Source of the DNA: Actinokineospora spheciospongiae
GTDB lineage: Bacteria > Actinomycetota > Actinomycetes > Mycobacteriales > Pseudonocardiaceae
Assembly: GCF_000564855.1 (NCBI RefSeq)
Contig: NZ_AYXG01000028.1
Span: 1 to 52,833, forward strand
Length of the DNA stretch: 52,833 nucleotides
Direction of reading: 5' to 3'
The notes beneath the pieces were generated by a model. The model ran no database searches, had not been told where the DNA came from, and saw nothing but the letters and a program-made list of their open reading frames with translations. Shown here piece after piece: positions 16,692-24,874 of this stretch. The position numbers and the translations under genes were made by a program. Within the stretch, counting starts at the first letter, position 1; each line of letters starts with the position of its first letter.

Positions 16692-17995
16692 GGCGTGCGG
16701 TACCCGTCGCGCAGCAGCCGCCGGACGTGGTGGCGCTGACGCACGGCGGTGATCAGGGCCAGCACCAGGTAGACGCCGGACAGCGCGATCAACTCGATCC
16801 CCTTGACCGACGCGGGCAGCACGGCGGCGAGCACGAACTGGGCGAGGAACAGCCCGAGCAGCGTCAGCGCGCCGCGCACGGTGATGGTCAGCCCCAGCAG
16901 GAGCGTCACCGCGAACAGCGACTGCGCGGCGGTGAGCAGCAGTTCCTCGCGCTGCGGCCCGTCGAGCGGCAGCCCGTTGAGCCCGCCCGCGGCGATGGCG
17001 AACACGATGGGCAGCGTGCCGACCAGCAGCGTCCACTGGTTGACCTTCGACGACACCAGCGTGGCCAGCGCGTCGGTGGTCTTGAGCCGCCAGGCGTACA
17101 GGCCCGCGACCAGCAGTTCCGGTGCCTCCGAGGCCAGCGGCGCCACCCACTGCACGAGCAGGAACTGGCTGACGCCCAACTCGGTGCCGGTCTCCACCAG
17201 CGAGTGCGCGAAGTTCTCCGCCACCAGCAGGATCACCGCCGCGGCGAAGGTGAACATCGCCAGGCACCACACGCGGCGGGCGGTCTTGGATTGCCCGCCG
17301 ACCACCGCGGCGACGCCGTCGAGTTCCGGGTCACCCGCGGGCGCCCTGGCGACGCGCACGGCGTAGAGCACGAAGATGCCGACCAGCACGACCGCGTCGA
17401 CGAGCGTGATGGTGTGCCGCAGCGGCAGCGTCAGCGAGTAGAGGGTGGCCAGGGCGAGGAACGCCAGCGGCACGGAGTCGGTGCGCTCCAGGGAAACCGT
17501 GGCCTGCTTGGGTGAACGCGCCTTGCGCTCCGGGTCCCCGGGGGTTTCCCCGGCGACCCGGTTGCGGTGGATGCGCCAGGTGGCGATGAGCACGACCGCT
17601 GCCCAGCCGATGCCGACCAGGATGCGGTTGGCGCCGGTCATGTTCGCCAGCGCCAGCCCGCAGGGCGACTCGGTGCCCTCGGCGGCGTCGGGCGGGAGGC
17701 AGGTGGGTCCGTGCTCGGCGAAGGCGCTGCCGCCCTCGGCGGTGAAGACGAAGTCGACCGCGTACTCCGGCAGCACGGCGATCAGCGCCAGCAGGGTGAT
17801 CGCCAGGCCCGGGGAGATGTCGAGCTGGACCGCCTCGGCGACCCAGGACAGCACGAACGCCGCGCCGACGACCGCGATCCCGAACAGGACCGCGTCCACC
17901 GGCGGGGCGATGTGGGTGCCGGTGGCGCCGAGGAAGACACCGGGGACCGTGAGCGCGACCGCCGCCCACAGCGGAATCGCGGCCCGGGAGAGCAT
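16667..17995 (-). CDS. CaCA-type cation exchanger (sodium:proton/calcium exchanger family)
   Basis: This 442-residue integral membrane protein has roughly 11-12 hydrophobic helices. It carries the two inverted alpha-repeat motifs of the Ca2+/cation antiporter superfamily: ALIAVLPEYAVDFVF (about 70-85) and PLASEAPELLVAGLYAW (about 285-301), each with the membrane-embedded Glu. A soluble loop with Cys residues (HGPTCLPPDAAEGTESPCG) follows the first motif and probably faces outside. The ion pair transported cannot be deduced. It is convergent with the STAS gene. Confidence 0.9.
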   Translation of the reverse strand: MLSRAAIPLWAAVALTVPGVFLGATGTHIAPPVDAVLFGIAVVGAAFVLSWVAEAVQLDISPGLAITLLALIAVLPEYAVDFVFTAEGGSAFAEHGPTCLPPDAAEGTESPCGLALANMTGANRILVGIGWAAVVLIATWRIHRNRVAGETPGDPERKARSPKQATVSLERTDSVPLAFLALATLYSLTLPLRHTITLVDAVVLVGIFVLYAVRVARAPAGDPELDGVAAVVGGQSKTARRVWCLAMFTFAAAVILLVAENFAHSLVETGTELGVSQFLLVQWVAPLASEAPELLVAGLYAWRLKTTDALATLVSSKVNQWTLLVGTLPIVFAIAAGGLNGLPLDGPQREELLLTAAQSLFAVTLLLGLTITVRGALTLLGLFLAQFVLAAVLPASVKGIELIALSGVYLVLALITAVRQRHHVRRLLRDGYRTPYRELADA

Positions 17996-18024
17996 GGACC
18001 GCGATTCCTGGAGCCTGCCGGCGT

Positions 18025-18570
18025 TCAGCGCGTTTCCGGCAGGATGGGGCGTTCGATGGGGCCGCGCCGCTCCTGGACCGTGGTGGGGATCTCCGGATCA
18101 CCCGGCTGCACGGCCTTGAACCGCGCGGGGGTGGTGGGGTCGTTGGTGATCACCGGCTCATGCCGCACCGGGACGTCCGGGTTGGGCGAGACCGGGCGCT
18201 CTTCACCGCGGGCGCCGTAGCGCTTCTTGGTGAGGTTCTCCGCGTCCAGCCGGTCGCGCATCCGGTTGAGCATCTTGAGGGTGACGAAGTGGGCCAGCGC
18301 CAGCAGGATCAGCACGATGCCCAGCTTGAGGACGACGACCTCCATCACGCTGTCGCCGCCGACGTCCAGCGTGGAGATCAGCAGGAGCAGACCGATGACG
18401 GCGATGTGGAACAGGACCGAGACCATCCGCGCCATGGACTTCGCCGACTGCTGCTCGCTGCCCTCGGTGTCGGTCAGGTAGCGCAGACCGCTGCGGTAGA
18501 TCACCTGGCCGTCGACCAGCACCAGGGCGATGCCCACTATCAAGAACAAGATGTACGCGCTGTCGTCCAC
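18025..18570 (-). CDS. membrane protein, unknown function (181 aa)
   Basis: Three hydrophobic helices (about 6-24, 50-68, 80-98) precede a charged, Pro-rich cytoplasmic tail (about 105-181) ending RRGPIERPILPETR. Start is GTG 18570. It is expressed from a very good sigma-B-like promoter (18610-18635), which suggests a stress-induced membrane protein. No family recognised. It sits 29 bp upstream of the antiporter start on the same strand, so both may share that promoter. Confidence 0.82.
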   Translation of the reverse strand: MDDSAYILFLIVGIALVLVDGQVIYRSGLRYLTDTEGSEQQSAKSMARMVSVLFHIAVIGLLLLISTLDVGGDSVMEVVVLKLGIVLILLALAHFVTLKMLNRMRDRLDAENLTKKRYGARGEERPVSPNPDVPVRHEPVITNDPTTPARFKAVQPGDPEIPTTVQERRGPIERPILPETR

Positions 18571-18577
18571 GTCCCAG

Positions 18578-18608
18578 CCCCTTTCGGTGGAGTCCCTGCC
18601 GAAAGGGG
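18578..18608 (-). terminator. short hairpin between CYTH-CHAD and the membrane protein gene
   Basis: Perfect 10-bp arms (18578-18587 with 18599-18608) and an 11-base loop. It lies 33 bp past the CYTH-CHAD stop, so it may terminate that gene. It would also fall in the 5' leader of the membrane protein gene and end eight bases before its GTG, where it could affect translation. Confidence 0.45.
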
Positions 18609-18609
18609 A

Positions 18610-18635
18610 TTACCCGGGGTGGCCCACGACGAAAC
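18610..18635 (-). promoter_or_regulatory. sigma-B/F-like promoter
   Basis: On the minus strand GTTTC (18635-18631), 15-base spacer and GGGTAA (18615-18610) fit the actinobacterial stress-sigma consensus closely. It lies about 40 bases upstream of the 181-aa membrane protein gene. Confidence 0.65.
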
Positions 18636-18640
18636 CGGGT

Positions 18641-20140
18641 TCACCCCGGCAGGTGGGGCCTCTTCGACCCGCACAGCCTGGCCCAGGCCGCGACGAACTC
18701 GGCCTCCGCGGTGTGGGCGCGGGTGTCCTCCCTGGCCCACAGCAGGCCGTAGGTGAAGGCGTTGTCGCCCTCCAGGTGCACGCGGACCCCCAGGTCCCGC
18801 AGGGCTTCGCGGGCCACCACGGCGTCCTGGTGCACCCCGAGCGCGGTCTGCACGCCCTTCACCCGCTTGCCCCACTTGCGCAGCTCGCGGCCGAGGACCG
18901 GGTCGACCGCCTCGACGGTGTAGCGGGCCTTCTTGGCGTCCTTGCGGGCCTGGTGCAGCGCGGTGTCGCGGTCGGCGGGGGACGCGGCGGTGTCGGCGGC
19001 CTCCACCGAGGCGGTGAGCCGGTCGGCGGACTTGCGCACGGCCTTGCGCAGCTCGCCCGCGGCGGGCCGGGCGGCCTTGGCGGTGAACGGCGGGTCGGCG
19101 AGCAGCGCGGCCAGGTCGACCAGCACGGCCTTGTACCGGTCGCCGTCGAGGACCGCCAGCGCCGAGCCGCGCGCGTCCGCGCCGACCCTGGCGAACTCGG
19201 CGCTCAGCCGGGCGGACACCCCGCCGAGGACGACCTCGGTGGGCAGCCGGTCGACCTCCGCGCGCAGGTGCTCCTCCAGGACCTCGGCGTCGCGGGCGGG
19301 GGCCAGCTCCGCGCCGAGCCAGCGGAACTCCTCGCGCAGGGCGGCCACCCGGTCGGCGTCGAACAGCGGCCGGAACGCCTGCAACGCGCTGCGCATCCGC
19401 CGACAGGTGACCCGGAACTGGTGGATGGAGTCCTCGGCGTCGAGGCGGACCCCGGTGTCGTGCGCGCGCAGGTCGTCGAACCGCGCGCGGACGTACCGCA
19501 GGGCCGCATCACCGGCGGTGGGGTGCTTGGGCAGCTCCGGGGGCTGTTGGCGGCGGGCCTTCTTGCCCAGGGTGCGGACCAGTTTGGAGGTCGACGACGA
19601 CGGCCGGGCGCCGAGCGCCTCGCCGATCGGGTCGAGGGCGGCGGCGTCGGCGGCCTCCACCTCCAGCTCGCGCCAGGTGGTGGCCTTGCCGTCGGTGGGC
19701 ACGGCGGTGACGTGGTCGTCGGCCAGCAGCGCGACCTGCTCGCCGTCGGCGTCGAGCAGGGTCCACTCGTCGCGGCGGGTGACGATCCGGGCCACCGGCA
19801 CCAGCGGCTCGTCGAGGGTGTGCGCGCGGACCAGGGCGGTCAGCGCGGCGGGCACGGTCTTCTTGGCCCGCCCCAGCGGGAAGCGGACCTCGTCGCGGGT
19901 GTCCGGACCGACCGGCAGCTTGGCGTGCCAGCCCGCGTCGGCGCCGCCGGTGCGCCTGCGCAGCGTGATGCCCGCCCGGGCCAGGCGGAGGTCCTGGGTG
20001 TCGAAGTAACTGGCGTCGAGGTCGCTGCGCTCGGGACCGCGCACGGCGGTCACCCCGCCCACCCCGACCAGTTCGGGGAGGCGGAAGTCGGCGTCGGCCT
20101 CGAATTTGCGCTCGGTCTCACGGACCACCTTGGCTCCCAT
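18641..20140 (-). CDS. CYTH-CHAD domain protein
   Basis: This 499-residue protein is built from a CYTH domain (about 1-205) and a CHAD domain (about 220-490). The CYTH ExExK motif is ETERKFEAD near the start, with LRRRTGGADAGWHAKLP as the basic strand; this fold hydrolyses triphosphates, including inorganic tripolyphosphate. CHAD is a histidine-rich helical domain that binds polyphosphate (IHQFRVTCRRMRSALQAF, HQARKDAKKARYTVEAV). A role in polyphosphate metabolism is therefore likely, and a Ppx/GppA gene is also in the window. The ATG at 20140 has little spacing to GGAGGG; GTG 20128 with GGGAG five bases upstream is an alternative start. Confidence 0.93.
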   Translation of the reverse strand: MGAKVVRETERKFEADADFRLPELVGVGGVTAVRGPERSDLDASYFDTQDLRLARAGITLRRRTGGADAGWHAKLPVGPDTRDEVRFPLGRAKKTVPAALTALVRAHTLDEPLVPVARIVTRRDEWTLLDADGEQVALLADDHVTAVPTDGKATTWRELEVEAADAAALDPIGEALGARPSSSTSKLVRTLGKKARRQQPPELPKHPTAGDAALRYVRARFDDLRAHDTGVRLDAEDSIHQFRVTCRRMRSALQAFRPLFDADRVAALREEFRWLGAELAPARDAEVLEEHLRAEVDRLPTEVVLGGVSARLSAEFARVGADARGSALAVLDGDRYKAVLVDLAALLADPPFTAKAARPAAGELRKAVRKSADRLTASVEAADTAASPADRDTALHQARKDAKKARYTVEAVDPVLGRELRKWGKRVKGVQTALGVHQDAVVAREALRDLGVRVHLEGDNAFTYGLLWAREDTRAHTAEAEFVAAWARLCGSKRPHLPG

Positions 20141-20327
20141 CCCTCCACTATGACACTGATTCGGACATCGCGTGCGCCTGCGCCGGGGCGGGGATCTCCG
20201 GGGTTCACACCCCTGTCGAGTGAGGAGCGGCCCGGCCTGCCCGGCACCGACCGTCCACGATGGTCAGTACCGGCGCCTTCCGCGTGCCCCTGCGCGCTGC
20301 GGGCACCGGTGCTGGATCGATAGAACG

Positions 20328-20371
20328 CAGGGGGCGGGACAACCCGGTTTCCCGGGTTGTCCCGCCCCCTG
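20328..20371 (-). terminator. strong hairpin terminator after the YbdK-type gene
   Basis: Perfect 20-bp arms (20328-20347 with 20352-20371) and a TTTC loop, 69 bp past the stop of the minus-strand ligase gene. It is the only feature seen in the 20141-20439 gap. Confidence 0.8.
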
Positions 20372-20439
20372 TCGGGCCGATGGACCGCGCGCCCGCTGAC
20401 CCACCGGCTCCGGCTACCGCGATCCGACGCCCGCGGTGT

Positions 20440-21564
20440 TCACCGCGAAGCACCCACCGAGCCCGACCCCGACATGCTCGTGTCCGCCGTCTGCGCGGCG
20501 AGCATCGCCACCACGCCGTCGATCCCGGCGGCCCGCTGGCGGGTCGCGCCGTCGCCCGTCTCCTCCAGGGAGGACAACGTCGACCGCACGAACTCCAGCT
20601 CGTCGGAGCGGCGCAGCGCGGGTGCGTGCCTGGCGATCAGGTCGGCGAAGATCTCCGGCGCGGGCCGGTGCCCGTCGGCCCACGGGTCGGGCACGACCGC
20701 GCCCCACCCGTCCTTGGCCGCCCGCCACTGCGCCGCGCGCACGACCTGGGTGGGCACGCGGGGGAAGTCGCGGTCGCTGTCGAGCGCCTCGGCCACGATG
20801 GTGCGCACCAGCACGGCCAGCAGCGCGGCCTCGCGCGGGGTGGGCGCGACGTCGCTGATCCGGGTCTCCACGGTCGGGTGGTCGTCCGACGGGCGGACGT
20901 CGAAGTAGACCATCTTGCGGTCGAGGATCGCCCCGGTGGCCAGCATGTCCTCCACCAGCTCCTCGTACTGCTCCACGGAGTCCAGGTAGGGCGGCGGGCC
21001 CGCGGACGGCCAGCGCTCCCACAGCAGGTGCCGGGTGCTGGCGTAGCCGGTGTCGCGCCCGTCCTGGAACGGCGAGTTGGCGCACACGGTGATCAGCGCG
21101 GGCAACCACAGCCGCAGGTGGTTGGCCGCGCGCAGCGCCGTCGCGGTGTCCTCCACCCCCACGTGGACGTGGCAGCCGCAGGTCATCCCGGAGAACATGA
21201 ACTCGCCGACGTGCGAGGTGATCCGCCGGTAGCGGGCACCGGGGCCGACCGTGGCGAAGTCGGGCTGCTGGTGCGGCACCGTGCCGGTGGCGACCAGCAG
21301 CGCGCCCTGCTCGCGCGCCGCGCCCGCCAGCGCCACCCGCAGCTCGGTCAGCTCCTCGGCGACCTGCTGCGCGCTGTGGCAGATGCCGGTGGCCGACTCC
21401 ACCATGGCCCGCAGCAGCTCCGGCTTCAGGTCGGGGTCGCCCTCGACGGCCGCGGCACCGCGCTCGGCGGTCTCCGGCCCCTGGTCCACGAGCCTGCCCG
21501 CCGGGTCGACGAGGAAGAATTCTTCTTCCACGCCCACGGTCAACGTGGTCGAGTCGATCGTCAC
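20440..21564 (-). CDS. carboxylate-amine ligase, GCS2 family (YbdK-like)
   Basis: This 374-residue ATP-grasp-like ligase belongs to the glutamate-cysteine ligase type 2 family. Signatures are TVGVEEEFFLVDPAGRL at 9-25 (metal-binding Glu cluster), FMFSGMTCGCHVHVGVED, LPALITVCANSPFQDGRDTGYASTR and VETRISDVAPT. YbdK-type members have weak gamma-glutamylcysteine synthetase activity and their real substrate is often unknown. Actinomycetes make mycothiol rather than glutathione, so glutathione synthesis is unlikely. GTG 21564 follows a good GAGGAGGA site. The tail (SGSGSVGASR) is disordered. Confidence 0.93.
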   Translation of the reverse strand: MTIDSTTLTVGVEEEFFLVDPAGRLVDQGPETAERGAAAVEGDPDLKPELLRAMVESATGICHSAQQVAEELTELRVALAGAAREQGALLVATGTVPHQQPDFATVGPGARYRRITSHVGEFMFSGMTCGCHVHVGVEDTATALRAANHLRLWLPALITVCANSPFQDGRDTGYASTRHLLWERWPSAGPPPYLDSVEQYEELVEDMLATGAILDRKMVYFDVRPSDDHPTVETRISDVAPTPREAALLAVLVRTIVAEALDSDRDFPRVPTQVVRAAQWRAAKDGWGAVVPDPWADGHRPAPEIFADLIARHAPALRRSDELEFVRSTLSSLEETGDGATRQRAAGIDGVVAMLAAQTADTSMSGSGSVGASR

Positions 21565-21845
21565 TCGCTGTCCTCCTCGTTTTCAACTGCTGGGATGAGG
21601 AGTACCCGCTCAGCGCCCGGCGTCACACCCACGGCCGGGTTCGTGATCGGCCACGCGCCCACCGCCTCCGCCCCGCCGCAGTCGACGCCATGGGCGAGGT
21701 GGCAGCCGTCGCGACGCGTCTTCACCGCGTTGGGCACAGTGCGCGACCACAACCCAGGTGGCGCGTGGTTCAACCGAAATTCCTGACAATTGATCGAAAG
21801 AACACCAATCCGAACCACGACAACTCGAACCCGAGACAAAGGAGA
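21565..21845. other. intergenic region, lower GC, no gene seen
   Basis: This gap upstream of the ligase gene includes an AT-richer segment (about 21770-21845) that presumably holds its minus-strand promoter. I could not identify clear -35/-10 elements. Confidence 0.4.
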
Positions 21846-21881
21846 ACCGGTGGCACCTTTCCACGGAAAGGTGCCACCGGT
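21846..21881 (-). terminator. hairpin terminator after the secreted protein gene
   Basis: Perfect 15-bp arms (21846-21860 with 21867-21881) and a CCACGG loop, 13 bp after the stop of the minus-strand secreted protein gene. Confidence 0.75.
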
Positions 21882-21893
21882 CCGCCCGGTGAA

Positions 21894-22301
21894 TCAGAGC
21901 AGGTCGATGAAGATCTTGCTCACGTCGATGTCGTCGATGACGTTGATGTCGTCGATGACGTCGACGAGGTTGTTCTTGAAGACGAGGTTGTCGCTGATGG
22001 TGTTGTTGTTGAGGAAGTCCTCCAGGGTGACCTCCAGCAGGTCCAGCTCGTTGCCGGAGAGCACGTGGTTGTTGCTGAGGATGTCCCCGAAGGTGATCAC
22101 CGAGTCGATCGGGATGTCGATCGGGACCTGGACGGTGGTGTTGATGGTGCAGGTCACGACGTTGACCAGGCCCAACGGGTCGGAGTTGACACAGGAGGCG
22201 TCGGGAACGGTCGTGGTGGCCTGCGCGGCGGTGGCCCCGCCGATGAGCAGGGATGCCGCCACGCCGACCATTGCCGCCATCGATGCCAGCTTGTTGCGCA
22301 C
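21894..22301 (-). CDS. secreted Asn/Asp/Ile-rich small protein
   Basis: From GTG 22301 (GAGG five bases upstream) this encodes 135 residues. A Sec signal peptide (about 1-28: RNKLASMAAMVGVAASLLIGG, cleavage after AAQA) is followed by a mature chain unlike any typical GC-rich-genome protein. It is dominated by Asn, Asp, Ile, Leu and Val, with two Cys about 15 residues apart near the front (SCVNSDP, VVTC) and a low-complexity tail such as VIDDINVIDDIDV. Codon use is visibly less GC-biased than its neighbours. It could form a beta-structured surface or matrix protein, but I recognise no family. An in-frame ATG at 22343 would hide the signal peptide and is less likely. Confidence 0.85.
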   Translation of the reverse strand: MRNKLASMAAMVGVAASLLIGGATAAQATTTVPDASCVNSDPLGLVNVVTCTINTTVQVPIDIPIDSVITFGDILSNNHVLSGNELDLLEVTLEDFLNNNTISDNLVFKNNLVDVIDDINVIDDIDVSKIFIDLL

Positions 22302-22364
22302 GAGAACCTCGTATTCTTGGGTTTTGGGGAGTTTTTCCGCCACCTACTCGGGGGTGGCTCGACA

Positions 22365-22394
22365 TATGTAAGCCGATCCCTTTTCCATTGGCAA
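22365..22394 (-). promoter_or_regulatory. promoter of the secreted protein gene
   Basis: Minus-strand TTGCCA (22394-22389), 18-base spacer and TACATA (22370-22365) give a start about 57 bases before the GTG. The remainder of 22302-22849 is AT-richer than average and shows no gene. Confidence 0.5.
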
Positions 22395-22814
22395 GGCACC
22401 GGTTCGAGCCCACGAGCCCAAGACATCCCATGATCACGCCGGGTGGATCACCGATGTCGTTTCCGGGAGGCACAAACATGGCATTCGGGTGATCCCGCAA
22501 CGGGCCACGCGTTCACGTCGCATTCGGACGGAGACGGCCGAACGCCACAGCTCGTACTCCCTACGCCAGAAACGTTACACGGTGAACGCCTGTTACTGTT
22601 ACCAGTTTTGAAATGAGTCGCCCTTCTTGACGACCACTCTGGGTCACCGCCCGCAACGAGCCTCGGGCGATGACCGACAAACGGGTGGTTCACCCACGAA
22701 CAAGACCCGCGGTTGGAAACCCCGCCCTCCGTACACCTGAACGGAGCAGGAGGGAGCCCGGGGACGGGCGCGGTGGGACCGACGCGCTCGCGGCCCCGCT
22801 GACACCGGCCTCGA

Positions 22815-22839
22815 GTTTGTCCGGGGCCGCCGCCGGGTA
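22815..22839 (+). promoter_or_regulatory. sigma-B/F-like leaderless promoter
   Basis: GTTTG (22815-22819), 15-base spacer and GGGTA (22835-22839) end ten bases before the ATG of the DUF5709 gene, so the transcript would start at or within a few bases of the start codon. Confidence 0.65.
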
Positions 22840-22849
22840 GGTCGGTCGC

Positions 22850-23344
22850 ATGAGTACCGATGGTGAACGCCCCGAATCCCTCAGCCAGCAGGAGAGCCTC
22901 GACGAGGACAACCTGCGGCTCGACCCGCTGGAGGAGGGCATCGAGCCGCCCGAGCGCTGGGCGGAGGCCAACCGGTTCGGCACCACGGCGCGCGAGCAGC
23001 GCGAGGGCGAGGACCTCGACCACCGGCTCGCCGCCGAGGAGCCGGACGTGTCCGCCTCCGCCACCCGCCCCGGCGCGGACACCCCGCTGTCGCGCCTGGA
23101 CGACCGCATCGACGAGCGCGCCTACGACGGCGAGGGCCTGGAGGGCGTCGACCGCATCATCGGCGACGACGAGCTGCCCCCGCCCGAGGTCGCCGACCCG
23201 GTGCTGGCCAGGGCGTCGAGCCGAGGCCAACTCGACGACGAGGCGGGCGGCTCGGTCGCGGCTTCGCTGCGCGAGGAGTCGGCCGTCCCCTACGACGACG
23301 GGGACCGCAGCCCGGACGCGGCGGTGCGCGGAGAACTGCGGTGA
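22850..23344 (+). CDS. DUF5709 domain protein
   Basis: This 164-residue, very acidic, probably disordered protein matches the DUF5709 pattern: SLSQQESLDEDNLRLDPLEEGIEPPERW, then TAREQREGEDLDHRLAAEEPD. The function is unknown; members often sit among stress-response genes. The predicted sigma-B-like promoter directly ahead fits that. It overlaps the next gene by GTGA, so the two are translationally coupled. Confidence 0.88.
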   Translation: MSTDGERPESLSQQESLDEDNLRLDPLEEGIEPPERWAEANRFGTTAREQREGEDLDHRLAAEEPDVSASATRPGADTPLSRLDDRIDERAYDGEGLEGVDRIIGDDELPPPEVADPVLARASSRGQLDDEAGGSVAASLREESAVPYDDGDRSPDAAVRGELR

Positions 23345-24321
23345 CCCGCTTCGGCTACACCCTGATGACCGAGCAGGCCGGACCGCGCGACCTGGTCCGG
23401 CACGCGGCGGCGGCGGAGGCCGCCGGGTTCGACTTCGAGGTCTCCAGCGACCACTTCTCCCCGTGGCTGACCGCCCAGGGGCACGCCCCGAACGCGTGGG
23501 TGACGCTGGGGGCGGTCAGCCAGGTCACCGAGGCGGTCGAGCTGATGACCTACGTGACCTGCCCGACCATGCGCTACCACCCGACCGTGGTGGCGCAGCA
23601 GGCGGCGACGCTGGGCCTGTTGTCCGACAACAGGTTCACCCTCGGCCTGGGGGCGGGTGAGAACCTCAACGAGCACGTCGTGGGCCGGGGCTGGCCGCCC
23701 GCCAACGAGCGGCACGAGATGCTCACCGAGGCGGTCGACATCATCTCGGCGCTGTTCTCCGGGGACTACGTCAACACCGTCGGCAGGCACTTCCGGGTCG
23801 ACTCGGCGAAGCTGTGGGACCTGCCCGAGCACCGGGTGCCGCTGGCGGTCGCGGTGTCCGGGGCGCAGTCGGTTTCGCGGTTCGCCCCGATGGCCGACCA
23901 CCTGATCGCCGTCGAGCCGGACGCCGAGCTGTGCTCCATGTGGGACGCCGCCTCCGGGCGGCCCGCGGCGGAGGTGCGCAAGATCGGGCAGATCCCGATC
24001 TGCTGGGACCCCGACCGCGACGCCGCCGTGACCCGCGCGCACGAGCAGTTCCGCTGGTTCGCTGGCGGGTGGAAGGTCAACGCCGAGCTGCCCGGCCCGG
24101 CCGGGTTCGCCGGGGCGACGCAGTTCGTCCGCGAGTCCGACGTTGCCGAGAGCATCCCGTGCGGCCCGGACGTCGAGCCGATCGTCAAGGCGGTCTCGGC
24201 GTTCTGGGAGGCCGGTTTCACCGACGTGGCGCTCGTGCAGATCGGCGGGGAGCACCAGGACGGCTTCTTCCCGTTCGCGGAGGCCGAACTGCTGCCCGCC
24301 CTGCGCGAAGCGTCCGCCTGA
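23341..24321 (+). CDS. F420-dependent LLM-class oxidoreductase (FGD-like)
   Basis: This 326-residue luciferase-like TIM-barrel enzyme uses cofactor F420. It resembles the family of F420-dependent glucose-6-phosphate dehydrogenase relatives (TIGR03557 type): FGYTLMTEQ at the N terminus, SSDHFSPWLTAQGHAPNAW at 36-54, TCPTMRYHPTVVAQ, and LGLGAGENLNEHVVG. The true substrate cannot be assigned from sequence. Start is GTG 23341, inside the previous gene's end, so it is in the same stress-type operon. A PPOX F420-dependent protein lies elsewhere in the window. Confidence 0.93.
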   Translation: MTRFGYTLMTEQAGPRDLVRHAAAAEAAGFDFEVSSDHFSPWLTAQGHAPNAWVTLGAVSQVTEAVELMTYVTCPTMRYHPTVVAQQAATLGLLSDNRFTLGLGAGENLNEHVVGRGWPPANERHEMLTEAVDIISALFSGDYVNTVGRHFRVDSAKLWDLPEHRVPLAVAVSGAQSVSRFAPMADHLIAVEPDAELCSMWDAASGRPAAEVRKIGQIPICWDPDRDAAVTRAHEQFRWFAGGWKVNAELPGPAGFAGATQFVRESDVAESIPCGPDVEPIVKAVSAFWEAGFTDVALVQIGGEHQDGFFPFAEAELLPALREASA

Positions 24322-24335
24322 ATCGAGGGGTTCCC

Positions 24336-24539
24336 GTGTCCGACAAGGATTCCGACCAGAAGAACGCAGAGCCGGGGAAGGACGAGGAGCCGGACCTGCT
24401 CGACCGCAGCACGGCCGAGTTGGACGAGTACGCCGAGTCCTCCACCCGGGAGCCCACGCCCGTGGTGGGCCGGACGGCCCGCGCCGAGGACACCGACGAG
24501 GAAGCCTCGCAGCGCGATGGGACCGAGCCGCCGGACTGA
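24336..24539 (+). CDS. small acidic hypothetical protein (67 aa)
   Basis: GTG 24336 follows GAGGGG by five bases and lies 14 bp after the oxidoreductase stop, so it is probably the last gene of the DUF5709 operon. The product is almost entirely charged and disordered (Asp, Glu, Lys, Ser, Thr), with DLLDRSTAELDEYAESS as the only likely helix. Family unknown. A strong bidirectional terminator follows. Confidence 0.75.
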   Translation: MSDKDSDQKNAEPGKDEEPDLLDRSTAELDEYAESSTREPTPVVGRTARAEDTDEEASQRDGTEPPD

Positions 24540-24550
24540 TCCCCCGCAGT

Positions 24551-24602
24551 CGCAATGCCGGAAGCGGCCCCTCCTGCGGGAGGGGCCGCTTCCGGCATTG
24601 CG
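24551..24602. terminator. bidirectional hairpin terminator
   Basis: Perfect 24-bp arms (24551-24574 with 24579-24602) and a TGCG loop lie between two convergent operons, 12 bp after one stop and 8 bp before the other gene's end. Confidence 0.85.
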
Positions 24603-24609
24603 GGGAGGA

Positions 24610-24870
24610 TCAGTTGTCGAGGTTCTTGCCGGTCATCCTGCGGAAGCTCTTGGCACCGGCGCGGTCGACCGCCGCCTTGACCACCCCGAAGATGGCGCCG
24701 TGCAGCAGCGCGGCGACCAGCACCTCCTTGGTGGAGTGGTCCGGCGAGGTGGCCTCGGGGGCCTCGTCGTCACCGGTCGCGCCGCGCCAGAGGCGCTTGA
24801 ACAGCGCACCGGCCAGGACACCGCCGAGCACGCTGATGAGCATGCTGAGCGGGCGGAAGAGCAGCTTCAC
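24610..24870 (-). CDS. DUF4235 membrane protein
   Basis: This 86-residue protein matches DUF4235: KLLFRPLSMLISVLGGVLAG as the first membrane helix, then ALFKRLWRGATGDDEAPEAT, and a second helix VLVAALLHGAIFGVVKAAVDRAG. The function is unknown. It is the last gene of a three-gene operon with DUF3618 and holin-like genes, a grouping repeatedly seen in actinobacteria and probably linked to envelope or osmotic stress. Confidence 0.9.
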   Translation of the reverse strand: MKLLFRPLSMLISVLGGVLAGALFKRLWRGATGDDEAPEATSPDHSTKEVLVAALLHGAIFGVVKAAVDRAGAKSFRRMTGKNLDN

Positions 24871-24874
24871 CCGG

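Noticed and set aside
22395..22420. GGTTCGAGCC resembling a tRNA T-loop
   Set aside because: The flanking bases do not pair as a T-stem and no acceptor, D or anticodon arms are found. It is not a tRNA or a convincing attachment site.
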